22,352 nucleotides of DNA from Candidatus Hydrogenedentota bacterium (GCA_026387845.1 JAPLKX010000344.1:1-22352), one strand, 5' to 3'; counted from the stretch's first letter, positions 1-7,405 are shown. Translations and numbers: made by a program. Notes: generated by a model from the sequence alone, not told the origin.

Positions 1-392
1 GTGTGATGACGGGCGTGCCACAGTTGTCCGTGGCCACCACGGCGCCGGTCAGGTCGGGCAGGAGCGCCTCGCAACCCGCATCGAGACTCAGCGGGCCGGG
101 ATTGGATGGGCAGGTTGTGATCTCGGGCGGTGTGTCGTCTACTACCGTGACGGTCACCTGGCATGTATCGGTGAGACCTGCGCCATCGGTCGCTGTCAGC
201 GTCACCACGGTATCGGCGGAGATCATCGTACCCGGGGCGGGATCCTGTGTGATGACGGGCACGCCGTGGTTGTCCGTGGCCACCACGGCGCCGGTGAGGC
301 CGGGCAGCGCCACCTCGCAAGCCGCATCGAGACTCAGCGGACCGGGGTCGGAGGCGCAAGTTATGATTTCCGGCGGTATGACGTCCACTACC
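1..392. repeat. 246-bp direct repeat encoding HYR domains
   Basis: Bases 1-146 and 247-392 are near copies at an exact 246-bp offset (82 codons). For example, TCGAGACTCAGCGG occurs at 81 and again at 327. Third-position similarity is high, which suggests recent duplication or gene conversion of the HYR unit. The array continues to the left of the window. Confidence 0.85.
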
Positions 393-1237
393 GTCAAATT
401 CCAACTTTCGGTGTCGCTTCCGGTGCAGTTGGCGGCCTGTATGGTGATTGTGTAAGGGCTTCCGGCGAACGTGGGCGTCGGCCATGTAACGATGCCCGAG
501 TTTTCGTTGATCGTCATGCCCGACGGACCTTCGTCCAAATACCACTCAACCGGCGAAGTCCCCTGGCTTAACGACGGCGTCGGCCCCGTGTATGGTGCAT
601 CCTCCGGGGTTGCCTGATCGCCAATCGCGCTGATGACGGGCGATATGCCTGGATCGGGTATCCGTACATACTGCCCACAGGCTTCACCTTCTACTGCTAT
701 GAGAGAGGCGTCGGCGTACGAGCCATAAGCCGTCATCCGCACGACAATCTCGTCGCCGGCCGAAGCGGAGGGATTCACGCCGTTGTAGGCAGTGAGCGTT
801 ACCAAGTACCAATATCCGGGCGTGAGGTCCGAGAAATCCGTCCATTCCGCCAAGACGGTTTCGGCTCCGGCCTGCGTCCTGTGAATGAATTGCAGTTTGA
901 ATGACGATGCGCTACTCAACCTGCCCACTTGCATCTCGTAGATTTGGTAATACTTGCCGTCAATGTCGCCGCTGAGCGTGTATGAGAATTGTTTCGAGTC
1001 GCCATCCCAGAGATACTGGCTATATGTTGTCTCACACTGCGGGCTGCTCGACTTCAGGGTGGAATCCCAATGCGGATAGAGCTTGGTGTAGGCCCAACAC
1101 GGGGGTGCGCCCAAAAACGCGAACGCAACCAAGCACAGGAACAGCACGACGATCCGCTGTGGTTCGTTGGAAAGCCGCGGCGAAATTCCACAGAACGACT
1201 TCAACCAGCCAGTGTGGTAAAGCGATGACGAACTCAC
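1..1237 (-). CDS. Secreted Ig/HYR-repeat protein, 5' part (runs off the left edge)
   Basis: An open frame of 412 codons on the minus strand begins at a GTG preceded by AAAGGAGG at 9-nt spacing and continues beyond base 1 without a stop. Residues about 29-49 form a hydrophobic signal sequence ending PPCWA, with likely signal-peptidase cleavage before YTKL. Residues about 50-195 look like a beta-sandwich of unknown family. Residues about 196-281 match the putative Ig type (He_PIG: GMTINENSGIVTWPTP, then A-x-N-C-TGSDT). From about residue 283, two hyalin-repeat (HYR) domains of 82 residues follow, each with PPEI-x-TC, LPxLTGAVVATDN and CQVTVTV-like strands. It is probably a large exported or surface protein; such repeats usually mediate adhesion or act as spacers. 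The C-terminal part, and so any catalytic or sorting domain, is outside the window. Confidence 0.82.
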   Translation of the reverse strand, partial: MSSSSLYHTGWLKSFCGISPRLSNEPQRIVVLFLCLVAFAFLGAPPCWAYTKLYPHWDSTLKSSSPQCETTYSQYLWDGDSKQFSYTLSGDIDGKYYQIYEMQVGRLSSASSFKLQFIHRTQAGAETVLAEWTDFSDLTPGYWYLVTLTAYNGVNPSASAGDEIVVRMTAYGSYADASLIAVEGEACGQYVRIPDPGISPVISAIGDQATPEDAPYTGPTPSLSQGTSPVEWYLDEGPSGMTINENSGIVTWPTPTFAGSPYTITIQAANCTGSDTESWNLTVVDVIPPEIITCASDPGPLSLDAACEVALPGLTGAVVATDNHGVPVITQDPAPGTMISADTVVTLTATDGAGLTDTCQVTVTVVDDTPPEITTCPSNPGPLSLDAGCEALLPDLTGAVVATDNCGTPVIT

Positions 1238-1313
1238 AGCTTTCTCCCTCCTTTAGTTGCAGTCGAAAACAAACTGGTGAGGCGACGTGGTAGAAGCACC
1301 CACCACACTCTTT

Positions 1314-1343
1314 AGTATATGCCTATTTTGTAGAGTGGATCAA
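1314..1343 (-). promoter_or_regulatory. Putative sigma-70-type promoter of the HYR gene
   Basis: Read on the minus strand there is TTGATC, an 18-nt spacer and TATACT, about 75 nt upstream of the GTG start. Both hexamers are close to consensus. The rest of 1238-1487 is the divergent intergenic region and shows no other clear element. Confidence 0.4.
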
Positions 1344-1487
1344 CCGGCTATTTCTGTCATGGTTCACACAAAGAATTGCAGCGCAGGCGGTCGACGTAGA
1401 CAATGACTCAATGAGATGTTGATTTGCAGGACACTTTGGCTATGGTAAGATGCGTTTCTGTTGTCAGGCTAATCTATGGGAGCGGGC

Positions 1488-2729
1488 ATGAGAGACATCA
1501 TCGTAATCGGTGGGGGCGCGTCGGGAATGGTTGCGGCGATCATGGCCGCGCGCAAGGGCGCGAGGGTAAAGGTTCTGGAGCGGATGCAGCGGGTCGGCAG
1601 GAAACTGCTGGCCACCGGCAACGGACGCTGCAACATCTCCAACCGGCGGCTTGATGCGTCGCACTATCACGGCGGTCGCCCGGAGTTCGTGAGCAACCTG
1701 TTCAAGGTGTTTGGACTGGAGCAGACGCTGGCGTTTTTCGGTGATCTCGGCGTATGCGTGCAGGAGGAGGAAAACGGGAAGCTGTTTCCTGCCAGCCAGC
1801 AGGCCTCGAGCGTGCTGGACGTACTCAGGTACGAGATGGCGCAACTGGGGGTGGAGGAACTGTGCGATGCCGTCGTTCACAGCATTGAACGCGGGCGCAG
1901 CGGGCTGCGGTGTGTCTGCGGTGACGGGCGGTTCTTTGAGGCAGAAAGCGTGATTGTGTGCGCCGGCGGGAAGTCCTCGCCCAACCTGGGGTCGAACGGC
2001 GGCGGCTTCAAACTGGCTGAGGCGCTGGGGCATACTATCGTCGAACCGTTCCCCTCACTGGTTCCGGTGCGGCTGGATGCGCCCTATCTCAACCAGATCG
2101 CGGGGGTCGGCCTGAATGGGCGTGCCGAGGTCTGGGTGGACGGAAAGCTCGAGTGCGAGGAGACGGGCGATCTGCTTTTGGCCAAGTACGGCATCTCGGG
2201 CACGGCGATCCTGCAACTGAGCCGGGCCGTATCAGAATGCACGCTGAGAAACCGCGACACGCAACTGCGCATCGACCTGTTCCCTTCGCTCTCGAAAGCC
2301 GCACTGGCCGGCCTCATCCACGACCGCATCGAAAAAATGCCCGGGAAAACCACGGACTTCAGCTTCGTGGGCCTCATCCACAAAAGGCTGATCCCGATCT
2401 TGCTCAAGACAGCCGGCATCGAGAACGCGCAACGACCCTGTGGTGATCTGACGCCTGCGGACGTCGACCGTCTAGTCGCGGCGATGAAGGCGTGGACACT
2501 CCCGTGCTGCGGAACGCAATCCTGGATGTTTTCCCAAGTCACCGCGGGCGGCGTGGACGTAAGCGAAGTAAATCCTGAAACGCTTGAGTCCAAAATAGCG
2601 CCAGGCGTGTATTTTGCGGGCGAAGTTCTGGATATCGACGGCGATTCCGGCGGCTACAATCTCCAATGGGCCTGGACATCCGGCGCCGTCGCCGGATCTT
2701 GTGCCGCAGCGGCAATGAGGGAACAGTAA
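1488..2729 (+). CDS. HI0933/BaiN-family NAD(P)/FAD-dependent oxidoreductase
   Basis: This 413-residue flavoprotein has an N-terminal Rossmann FAD-binding motif (IVIGGGASGM, residues 5-14). The family signature RKLLATGNGRCNISN follows at residues 38-52, and the C-terminal FAD motif GVYFAGEVLDIDG plus GGYNLQWAWTSG lies at 373-399. Length and all three signatures fit the YhiN/HI0933/BaiN family (PF03486). Some members reduce C=C bonds of bile-acid intermediates; the substrate of most, including this one, is unknown. I chose the ATG at 1488 because GGGAG lies 5 nt before it; an in-frame ATG at 1476 has no good ribosome site. A weak TTGATT-16 nt-TATGGT promoter is possible at 1419-1446. It is followed by a DUF302 gene in the same direction after 64 nt. 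Confidence 0.9.
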   Translation: MRDIIVIGGGASGMVAAIMAARKGARVKVLERMQRVGRKLLATGNGRCNISNRRLDASHYHGGRPEFVSNLFKVFGLEQTLAFFGDLGVCVQEEENGKLFPASQQASSVLDVLRYEMAQLGVEELCDAVVHSIERGRSGLRCVCGDGRFFEAESVIVCAGGKSSPNLGSNGGGFKLAEALGHTIVEPFPSLVPVRLDAPYLNQIAGVGLNGRAEVWVDGKLECEETGDLLLAKYGISGTAILQLSRAVSECTLRNRDTQLRIDLFPSLSKAALAGLIHDRIEKMPGKTTDFSFVGLIHKRLIPILLKTAGIENAQRPCGDLTPADVDRLVAAMKAWTLPCCGTQSWMFSQVTAGGVDVSEVNPETLESKIAPGVYFAGEVLDIDGDSGGYNLQWAWTSGAVAGSCAAAAMREQ

Positions 2730-2793
2730 CCGACTGTTAAGTTGTTCAGAAAGAACGGCCGTATTCAGCCAAAGCCGACAAGGAGACACAACG

Positions 2794-3177
2794 ATGCTGT
2801 ATGCGAGACAATCGGAGAACACCTTGGATCAAGTGATAAAGAAGCTGGAGGCGGCGGTGGCGGCGCATAAGTTTGGCATTTTGGGCGTGCACGACCTCAA
2901 GGAGAAGATGGCCGCGAAAGGCGTCGCGTTCGACCATGAATGCCGTGTCTTTGAAGTCTGCAATCCCATCCAGGCAAAGAAGGTGTTGGATGCGGACATG
3001 TCGATTGCGAATGCGTTGCCATGCCGGGTCTGCGTTTATGAACAGGGCGGGAAAATCTGCGTGTCCACAATCAAGCCGACGTTTATGTTAAGCCTGTTTC
3101 ATAATGACAAATTACAGGATGTGGCCAAAGAGGTCGAGGCCACCATAATCGCCATAATCGACGCAGCGTGCCAGTGA
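2794..3177 (+). CDS. DUF302 domain protein
   Basis: The protein has 127 residues and no signal peptide or membrane helix. The ATG has AAGGAG at 8-nt spacing. The pattern fits DUF302 (PF03625): an N-terminal helix (TLDQVIKKLEAAVAAHKFGI), a strand with HDLKEKMAAKG, then VFEVCNPIQAKKVLDAD, a PCRVCVYEQGGKICVSTIKP strand pair, and a C-terminal helix. The family is small, soluble and of unknown biochemical role; some members appear near redox or metal genes. It sits 64 nt after the flavoprotein, so co-transcription is plausible. It converges on the AI-2E transporter with only 12 nt between stop codons and no visible terminator. Confidence 0.85.
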   Translation: MLYARQSENTLDQVIKKLEAAVAAHKFGILGVHDLKEKMAAKGVAFDHECRVFEVCNPIQAKKVLDADMSIANALPCRVCVYEQGGKICVSTIKPTFMLSLFHNDKLQDVAKEVEATIIAIIDAACQ

Positions 3178-3189
3178 TATCGGTCGTGG

Positions 3190-5097
3190 TTAGCTTGCGG
3201 CGGTTTTTGCCTCTTCGTACGCGAGGGCCGGCAGCCAGTCGTTCAACTGTTTGCGCGTCTCGAGCAAGGTGGCCGCCATCATGTCCGCCCCTACCTCTTG
3301 AAGCTGCTCGCGGTTCGCGTCGACGTTGTCTTTGAGCCCCCACCGGCCGACGATGATCTTGAGATCCGGGTGCCGGGCCCGCAGCCGCTTGCACAGGTAG
3401 CGCGTGTGGGCCAAGCCGCCCGGCGGCAGCGCGCCGATGCAGATAAGCGCGGATTTCTCCTCGGTCACGTGTGCCACGAGCTCGGCGGTTAGCGTCTCGA
3501 CGGCCGTCACCTCGACATCCCATTCGGCCGGGTTGAGCAGTTGACGCAGCATCTCGAGCGCCAGCTTGTCCGCGCGGTCGCGCGCCGGACACGCCAGGAT
3601 GCGAACCCTCGATGCGCGCGCCGGAACCTCGACGGCCGGCAGTTCTTTTGCCGCCGCCATCGTCGCGGCCGACCGGCGCTCGCCCAGATCTTCGAGGACC
3701 TCGTGCGTCGCCTGGAGGACGAACTGCTCGTCGGCTTCCGTCAGGAGGTCCCGCTCGAGATCGCGCTTGGTGTAGACCAACGCAGGCACGAGCAGTTCGT
3801 CGTAAACCTGTTCGGGGGAAGACGCCTTGGCCTGTGACAAGACCAACTGCGCGGCCTCGTCCTGGTCTCGGGCCAGCAGCCGCTGGTAGTAGCTCACATC
3901 CGTGTCCAGCGCCGGTGCATCGCTCAGGAGCACGGCGACAAACCCCAACTTGGGGACGTGCTTCCCGAGGACCACGAGGCAGATCGTCAGTGGGCCCGAC
4001 AGGACCAGGCCGATGGGTCCCCACAGAAAGGTCCAGAAGGCGGCGGCGATCAGCATGGCGACCGCCGAGACTCCGATGCTCTGACCGTATAGCAGCGGCT
4101 CGACGGCGTTGTTGGAGAGCAGTTCGAGGATCAGCAAGAACGCGATCACGGTGATCGGCTGCCACCACCCGGGGAACTGGGCCAGGCTGAGGGCAATCGG
4201 AAACATCGCCGCGACGGGCGCCCCGATGTAAGGGACGTAGCGTAGAACGGCGGCCAGAAAGCCCCACAGGATGGCGTAGTCGACGCCGATGAGGTACAAG
4301 CCCAGGCCCCACGTTACGCCATAGCTGCCGTTCACGATGAGTTGCATGAGCAGGTATCGGCTGATACGTTTCCCCGCGTCGTCCAAGGCCTTGGTCGTCG
4401 TGGTGACGCGCCCATTACCCACCAACCGGATCAGACGGTTGCGCAGGGCCTCGCGCTCGAAGAGCATGAACACGACCAGCACGATCGCCAGGACCAAACT
4501 GCCGAGCGACGACATCACCGGGCTGAAAAAGGCCAGCAACCACGACATCCACGTTGGGGTCTCCGGCTGAACCACCGGGGCAGGCGCCGGGCTTTCCGGT
4601 GGAGCCGTGACGGTGGACGATTTCTTAGGAACTGCGGGAAGCGTTGTGGTCGGCGGTTCCGTGGGCTCCCCTTCTGCGTTCGGCAGCGTCTTCTCCCACT
4701 CGCCGGTAATGTCCTGGGCAAATTTTCCAAGGCGTTCCGTGCCGACGTCATGGCCCATCTGCCGCAGGTACTTGACCTTACCCTGGATGTTCTCGGTATA
4801 GGTGGGCAGTTCGTCGGTTAAACTCGTGAGTTCGACCTTGACCATCCATACAACGCCGCCCAGGACCAGGGTCGCGAACAGGACGACCAGGACAATTGCG
4901 GGTATTCGGCCCAAGTGGCGCCGTTGAAGGGCCGTGACAAGCGGGGCAAGCAGAGAAGCCAGGAACACGGCCAACGCGACCGGCATCAGCACCGCCTGAG
5001 CCCAATACAAGCCGCCTATCACGACGACGCCGATGACGGTACCGGCCAAGAGGGTCAGGATGGCCTGAGAACCGGGGTCGACGAACGATTTCGCCAT
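3190..5097 (-). CDS. AI-2E family transporter with long C-terminal B12-module-like tail
   Basis: The protein has 635 residues; the ATG has GGAAGG at 9-nt spacing. Residues 1-385 form the AI-2E/PerM-type exporter unit (PF01594): helices near 12-31, 33-55 and 65-86, a Pro/Thr-rich loop at 140-182, further helices from about 184, and the family motif EPLLYG at 333-338. Typical family members are about 350-400 residues long. Residues 400-472 add a helical bundle (YYQRLLARDQDEA, VYDELLVPAL), and 497-612 a Rossmann-like domain. Together these resemble the cap plus cobalamin-binding domain of CarH/MlrA-type regulators. The cobalamin DxHxxG motif is absent (DRADKL is in its place), as are the cap Trp and Glu-His. 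Cofactor binding is therefore doubtful. Substrate is unknown; the family name does not establish AI-2 transport. Confidence 0.88.
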   Translation of the reverse strand: MAKSFVDPGSQAILTLLAGTVIGVVVIGGLYWAQAVLMPVALAVFLASLLAPLVTALQRRHLGRIPAIVLVVLFATLVLGGVVWMVKVELTSLTDELPTYTENIQGKVKYLRQMGHDVGTERLGKFAQDITGEWEKTLPNAEGEPTEPPTTTLPAVPKKSSTVTAPPESPAPAPVVQPETPTWMSWLLAFFSPVMSSLGSLVLAIVLVVFMLFEREALRNRLIRLVGNGRVTTTTKALDDAGKRISRYLLMQLIVNGSYGVTWGLGLYLIGVDYAILWGFLAAVLRYVPYIGAPVAAMFPIALSLAQFPGWWQPITVIAFLLILELLSNNAVEPLLYGQSIGVSAVAMLIAAAFWTFLWGPIGLVLSGPLTICLVVLGKHVPKLGFVAVLLSDAPALDTDVSYYQRLLARDQDEAAQLVLSQAKASSPEQVYDELLVPALVYTKRDLERDLLTEADEQFVLQATHEVLEDLGERRSAATMAAAKELPAVEVPARASRVRILACPARDRADKLALEMLRQLLNPAEWDVEVTAVETLTAELVAHVTEEKSALICIGALPPGGLAHTRYLCKRLRARHPDLKIIVGRWGLKDNVDANREQLQEVGADMMAATLLETRKQLNDWLPALAYEEAKTAAS

Positions 5098-5268
5098 TAA
5101 TCAAGACCTTCCAAAGGGTTCAACGGTAGAGATGCCGTCCGTGGCCTGCCGCTGTGGGGCGCAATCGAGCCACGAGATCGCTCACCCGTAGGGCGTGCGA
5201 CCGGACCAACCACGATCACTTCATATACCTTATTTGACCAGACCCACGTAAGTCCTGGGTAAAGGACT

Positions 5269-5391
5269 GGCAAAGCTTTGGTAAAGAACTCGGCCCCTTG
5301 TGAAATGACGACAATTCGGCCCCGAGCCAGGCGGTCGAGTTTTTTGGCCCTACGGTCTCTCGCACGACGACCTGATTACCAAAGCTTTGCC
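5269..5391. repeat. Inverted repeat around copy A of the intergenic repeat
   Basis: GGCAAAGCTTTGGTAA at 5269-5284 is the exact reverse complement of TTACCAAAGCTTTGCC at 5376-5391, with 91 nt between the arms. The right arm lies inside intergenic repeat copy A. In the left arm region GGTAAAG-x-ACT occurs twice. Confidence 0.75.
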
Positions 5392-5439
5392 GCAGTTTTG
5401 CCAAAACTTCATCTCGAGCAGGTAGGCTTATGGCATGAA
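5374..5439. repeat. 66-bp intergenic repeat, copy A
   Basis: It aligns without gaps to 7340-7405, with 58 of 66 bases identical by my count. The first 29 bases are identical and include ACCAAAGCTTTGCCGCAG. Weaker similarity extends about 20 bp upstream (GTCTCTCGC in both). It lies about 150 nt before the dodecin remnant. Confidence 0.85.
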
Positions 5440-5518
5440 AGCGTAGGAATATGTTGCAGACATCGGGCAGATGGAGAGCCATGGCGTCTGGCCGCGGCGT
5501 GCGCGCCCGATCCTAATA

Positions 5519-5546
5519 CGCCGCATGAAATGCGCCGCATGAAATG
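5519..5546. repeat. Two tandem 14-bp units
   Basis: CGCCGCATGAAATG occurs twice head to tail, followed by a partial third unit (CGCA). Each unit contains GCAT-gaa-ATGC. Role unknown. Confidence 0.7.
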
Positions 5547-5592
5547 CGCACATTAGGCAGGCTGGTTATAAACGCGGAAAAGGAGGTTGCGA

Positions 5593-5759
5593 ATGTCAGT
5601 TGCACGTGTCACTGAAATCAAAGCGTCTTCCGCGCACAAAAAACGCTCAAGAACGTGAAATCCGCATGGATCCAAAACGAGGAGATCCTGTTCGATAGCA
5701 AGGGAAAAATTGCCGAGTACCGCGTCCAGATGAAGATCACGTTCGTTCTGGAGAAGTGA
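5593..5759 (+). pseudogene. Dodecin gene broken by an internal deletion
   Basis: The ATG has AAGGAGG at 6-nt spacing. It opens a frame reading MSVARVTEIKASS, the usual dodecin N-terminus, and stops at 5658. From about 5630 a different frame reads RAQKTLKNVKSAW, then continues to EYRVQMKITFVLEK and a stop at 5757-5759, the usual dodecin second half. The part joining them, normally SFEDAI plus a helix, is missing. The span is 167 bp against roughly 205 bp expected, so about 40 bp has been lost, shifting the frame. Dodecins are dodecameric flavin-storage proteins of about 65-70 residues. The good ribosome site and intact flanks suggest a recent loss, or an error in this assembly. As read, no functional dodecin is made. 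Confidence 0.82.
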
Positions 5760-5829
5760 CGCGGCCGTCGTGATGCCGGCTCGTGCTATTCAAGGCCGCG
5801 TGGCCCGCTGTGTGCGGTTTGACGCATGC

Positions 5830-5847
5830 CGCGCCGCCCACGGCGCG
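5830..5847. other. Stem-loop, 7-bp stem
   Basis: CGCGCCG at 5830-5836 pairs with CGGCGCG at 5841-5847 around loop CCCA. There is no T-tract after it, so a rho-independent terminator is unlikely. It lies between the dodecin remnant and the DUF883 gene. Confidence 0.45.
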
Positions 5848-5854
5848 TGGTTGC

Positions 5855-5876
5855 GTCCATCCGCAAGTGGATGGAC
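5855..5876. other. Stem-loop, 8-bp stem
   Basis: GTCCATCC at 5855-5862 pairs exactly with GGATGGAC at 5869-5876 around a 6-nt loop. It lies 8 nt after the preceding stem-loop, in the leader of the DUF883 gene. It could be a structured leader or a transcript-end element; no T-tract follows. Confidence 0.45.
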
Positions 5877-5979
5877 CGATTAACTGAATGGATATTTGCC
5901 GGCTGCCGGATGCCTCGCCGGCGGCCGGGGCAGTAAACAGCTTGGAATAGACGAGGTGACGAGAGGAGTTGCAGGAACA

Positions 5980-6300
5980 ATGGCAACCGTTAGCGAAGTA
6001 ACTATGCGGGATATTAAGCGCGACCTCGATGAGTTGCGCGGCGATCTCAAACACATGGTGGCCGGGGGGTTTAAGACACGGGAAAGAGTCGCGGACGCTA
6101 AGTCGCGCCTGTGGAATAGCGCGCACAATCTCGAGTTGTGCACGGAAGAACAGTTCAAAGACGCTTATAACGCCATTCGGCACCAGGGTGCGAAAGCGGT
6201 CGAACTCGGCCGGGAAAACATCGAGAAGCGGCCTTTGATCACGCTATTGAGCGCGTTGGGCGTCGGTCTGGTGCTTGGACGCTTCTTGCTGAGGAGATAG
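5980..6300 (+). CDS. DUF883 (YqjD/ElaB-like) tail-anchored protein
   Basis: The protein has 106 residues. Residues 1-82 are a charged amphipathic helical part (DIKRDLDELRGDLKHMV). Residues 85-104 are a C-terminal membrane helix with small-residue spacing (LLSALGVGLVLGRFLL), ending in the basic tail LRR. This layout is that of the DUF883 family. E. coli YqjD and ElaB are C-tail-anchored inner-membrane proteins that bind ribosomes in stationary phase or stress; that role is known there and only inferred here. The ATG at 5980 has AGGAG 11 nt and AGGA 3 nt upstream. An in-frame ATG at 5896 would add 28 residues unlike the family. It is followed after 3 nt by a YqjE-like gene, the same order as yqjD-yqjE. 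Confidence 0.8.
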   Translation: MATVSEVTMRDIKRDLDELRGDLKHMVAGGFKTRERVADAKSRLWNSAHNLELCTEEQFKDAYNAIRHQGAKAVELGRENIEKRPLITLLSALGVGLVLGRFLLRR

Positions 6301-6303
6301 CGG

Positions 6304-6579
6304 ATGACCGGCGTTGCCGATTTTATCATTGCGGTGGCGAACCTGATCGAAGCGGAAGGCCGGACGTTGCGCCGCAGTGTGATGCGTATGGCGCTCGGCG
6401 GCCTGCTTTTTGTGCTGGGCCTCGCGTTTTTGGCCGCGGGTATTGGCTTGCTGACGTGGTGCGTATATTTACTTTTCCTGGAAGCGGTGGGACTGCCCCT
6501 GGCGGCTTTCTTGTCGGGGATCGTTGTGCTCATTGCGGCCGGAATCCTGGTCGGAGTGGCGATTTTGTTGAATCGATGA
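6304..6579 (+). CDS. YqjE/phage-holin-3_6-like two-helix membrane protein
   Basis: The protein has 91 residues with a short amphipathic N-terminus (residues 1-27) and two long hydrophobic segments at about 29-58 and 64-89, ending AILLNR. This fits the YqjE/holin-superfamily-III type (PF07332-like), small inner-membrane proteins that are usually not phage holins despite the name. It starts 3 nt after the DUF883 stop, with GAGGAG in the preceding coding end as ribosome site, so the two are almost certainly one operon. No prophage genes are nearby. Confidence 0.75.
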   Translation: MTGVADFIIAVANLIEAEGRTLRRSVMRMALGGLLFVLGLAFLAAGIGLLTWCVYLLFLEAVGLPLAAFLSGIVVLIAAGILVGVAILLNR

Positions 6580-6597
6580 ACCAATAGGCCCGCGGAC

Positions 6598-6617
6598 CCG
6601 CGGCGGCATCGCCGCGG
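6598..6617. other. GC-rich stem-loop between membrane-protein genes
   Basis: CCGCGGCG pairs exactly with CGCCGCGG around loop GCAT in the 66-nt gap before the DUF2892-like gene. No T-tract follows. It could lower read-through or protect the upstream message. Confidence 0.45.
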
Positions 6618-6645
6618 CATCCGCTTTACTCGAGGAACGACTCTT

Positions 6646-7206
6646 ATGACGCCAGATGGCGCAATGACGGACGAATGCATCGAGACCGCCAAAGAGGATC
6701 TGGACGCGGTCAAGGCACGCCTCTCGTGCTTTATGGGACGGATGCCGGATACGGAGACGCGGGTCGCGGAACAGACGGCCCCGGATGTCAATGAGCGAAT
6801 AGCGCGGCAGATCGAAGCCAATGTTTATTATTATGCGCGGCATCCCGAGGAAATCGATCAGCGCCTCAATGAATTGGAAAAGGAATGGGATATCGAGCGG
6901 GCGCTCGAAACGACCTTTTCCGCGGTATCGTTGAGCGGATTCTTTTTGGGCATGTTTGCACGGAGGTTCCGGTTTCTCGCGGGCATGACCGGCGGTTTTA
7001 TGCTCGAGCATGCGCTGCACGGGTGGAGCCCGCCGTTGCCCCTTTTCCGGCGCATCGGCATCCGCAGTTCCCGTGAAATCAATCTGGAAAGATATGCCCT
7101 GAAGGCGCTCCGCGGTGATTTCCAAAATGTGGACAAGGACGCCGATCCCGCAGAAAAAGCGGGCCAGGCCGTTGTGGCCGCCTCAATAAACTCGCCGCAC
7201 GGCTGA
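6646..7206 (+). CDS. DUF2892-like membrane protein
   Basis: The protein has 186 residues; the ATG has AGGA at 9-nt spacing. The N-terminal 50 residues are polar. Residues 51-88 carry RIARQIEANVYYYARHPEE and LEKEWDIERALE. Two hydrophobic stretches follow (about 89-104 and 108-124), then HALHGWSPPLPLFRRIGIR and EINLERYALKALRGDF at 122-159. This text is characteristic of a conserved DUF2892/YgaP-like family, which I recall from proteobacterial genomes; its biochemical role is not known. The cluster of DUF883, holin-like and DUF2892-like proteins suggests an envelope or general-stress role (inference). An in-frame ATG at 6664 is a possible alternative start. Confidence 0.72.
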   Translation: MTPDGAMTDECIETAKEDLDAVKARLSCFMGRMPDTETRVAEQTAPDVNERIARQIEANVYYYARHPEEIDQRLNELEKEWDIERALETTFSAVSLSGFFLGMFARRFRFLAGMTGGFMLEHALHGWSPPLPLFRRIGIRSSREINLERYALKALRGDFQNVDKDADPAEKAGQAVVAASINSPHG

Positions 7207-7211
7207 GCCCG

Positions 7212-7233
7212 GCCGCGGGATATGGTCCGCGGC
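7212..7233. terminator. Possible weak terminator stem-loop
   Basis: GCCGCGG at 7212-7218 pairs with CCGCGGC at 7227-7233 around an 8-nt loop, 6 nt after the DUF2892-like stop. Only AGTTTAG follows, so termination would be weak. Confidence 0.3.
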
Positions 7234-7339
7234 AGTTTAGAAGCGTAGCGGGCGCTTAATCCGCCCGGATGTTCAAAACTCTCGGAACCGGTCGATCTCA
7301 CCCGGGAAGGCTTGCCCCGTCTCTCGCGCAATGCAACCC

Positions 7340-7405
7340 GATTACCAAAGCTTTGCCGCAGTTTTGCCGGAACTTCATCTCGGGCAGGTACTCTTGTGAT
7401 ATGAA
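7340..7405. repeat. 66-bp intergenic repeat, copy B
   Basis: This is the second copy of the element at 5374-5439 in the same orientation, with 8 mismatches and no gaps. It lies about 100 nt before the Arg/Glu-repeat lipoprotein. It reads GCCGGAACTTCATCTCGG where copy A has GCCAAAACTTCATCTCGA. It lacks the left inverted arm seen near copy A. Confidence 0.85.

Larger units (their letters stand above)
5098..5592. other. Long intergenic region, no intact gene seen
   Basis: This is the divergent gap between the transporter and the dodecin remnant. It holds a 16-bp inverted repeat (5269-5284 and 5376-5391), copy A of a 66-bp intergenic repeat, and a 14-bp tandem duplication. Small frames exist on both strands but none has a convincing start, length or family. 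Promoters of both neighbours must lie here; I could not place either with confidence. Confidence 0.6.

Noticed and set aside
3..455. A plus-strand frame of 150 codons
   Set aside because: It is the antisense of the HYR gene, whose minus-strand frame carries signal peptide, Ig and HYR signatures through the whole region.
3083..4312. A 409-codon minus-strand frame inside the transporter gene
   Set aside because: Arg/Gly/Pro-rich composition typical of a wrong frame in GC-rich DNA; the AI-2E frame has clear helices and motifs.
5216..5482. An 88-codon minus-strand frame over intergenic repeat copy A; a related peptide (AKLRQSFGN) appears over copy B
   Set aside because: The shared peptide follows from the DNA repeat. 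Neither copy has a consistent start or stop context, so a coding origin is not shown.
6304..6579. Phage holin as evidence for a prophage
   Set aside because: Pairing with a DUF883 gene matches yqjD-yqjE, and no phage structural, lysis or integrase genes are present.
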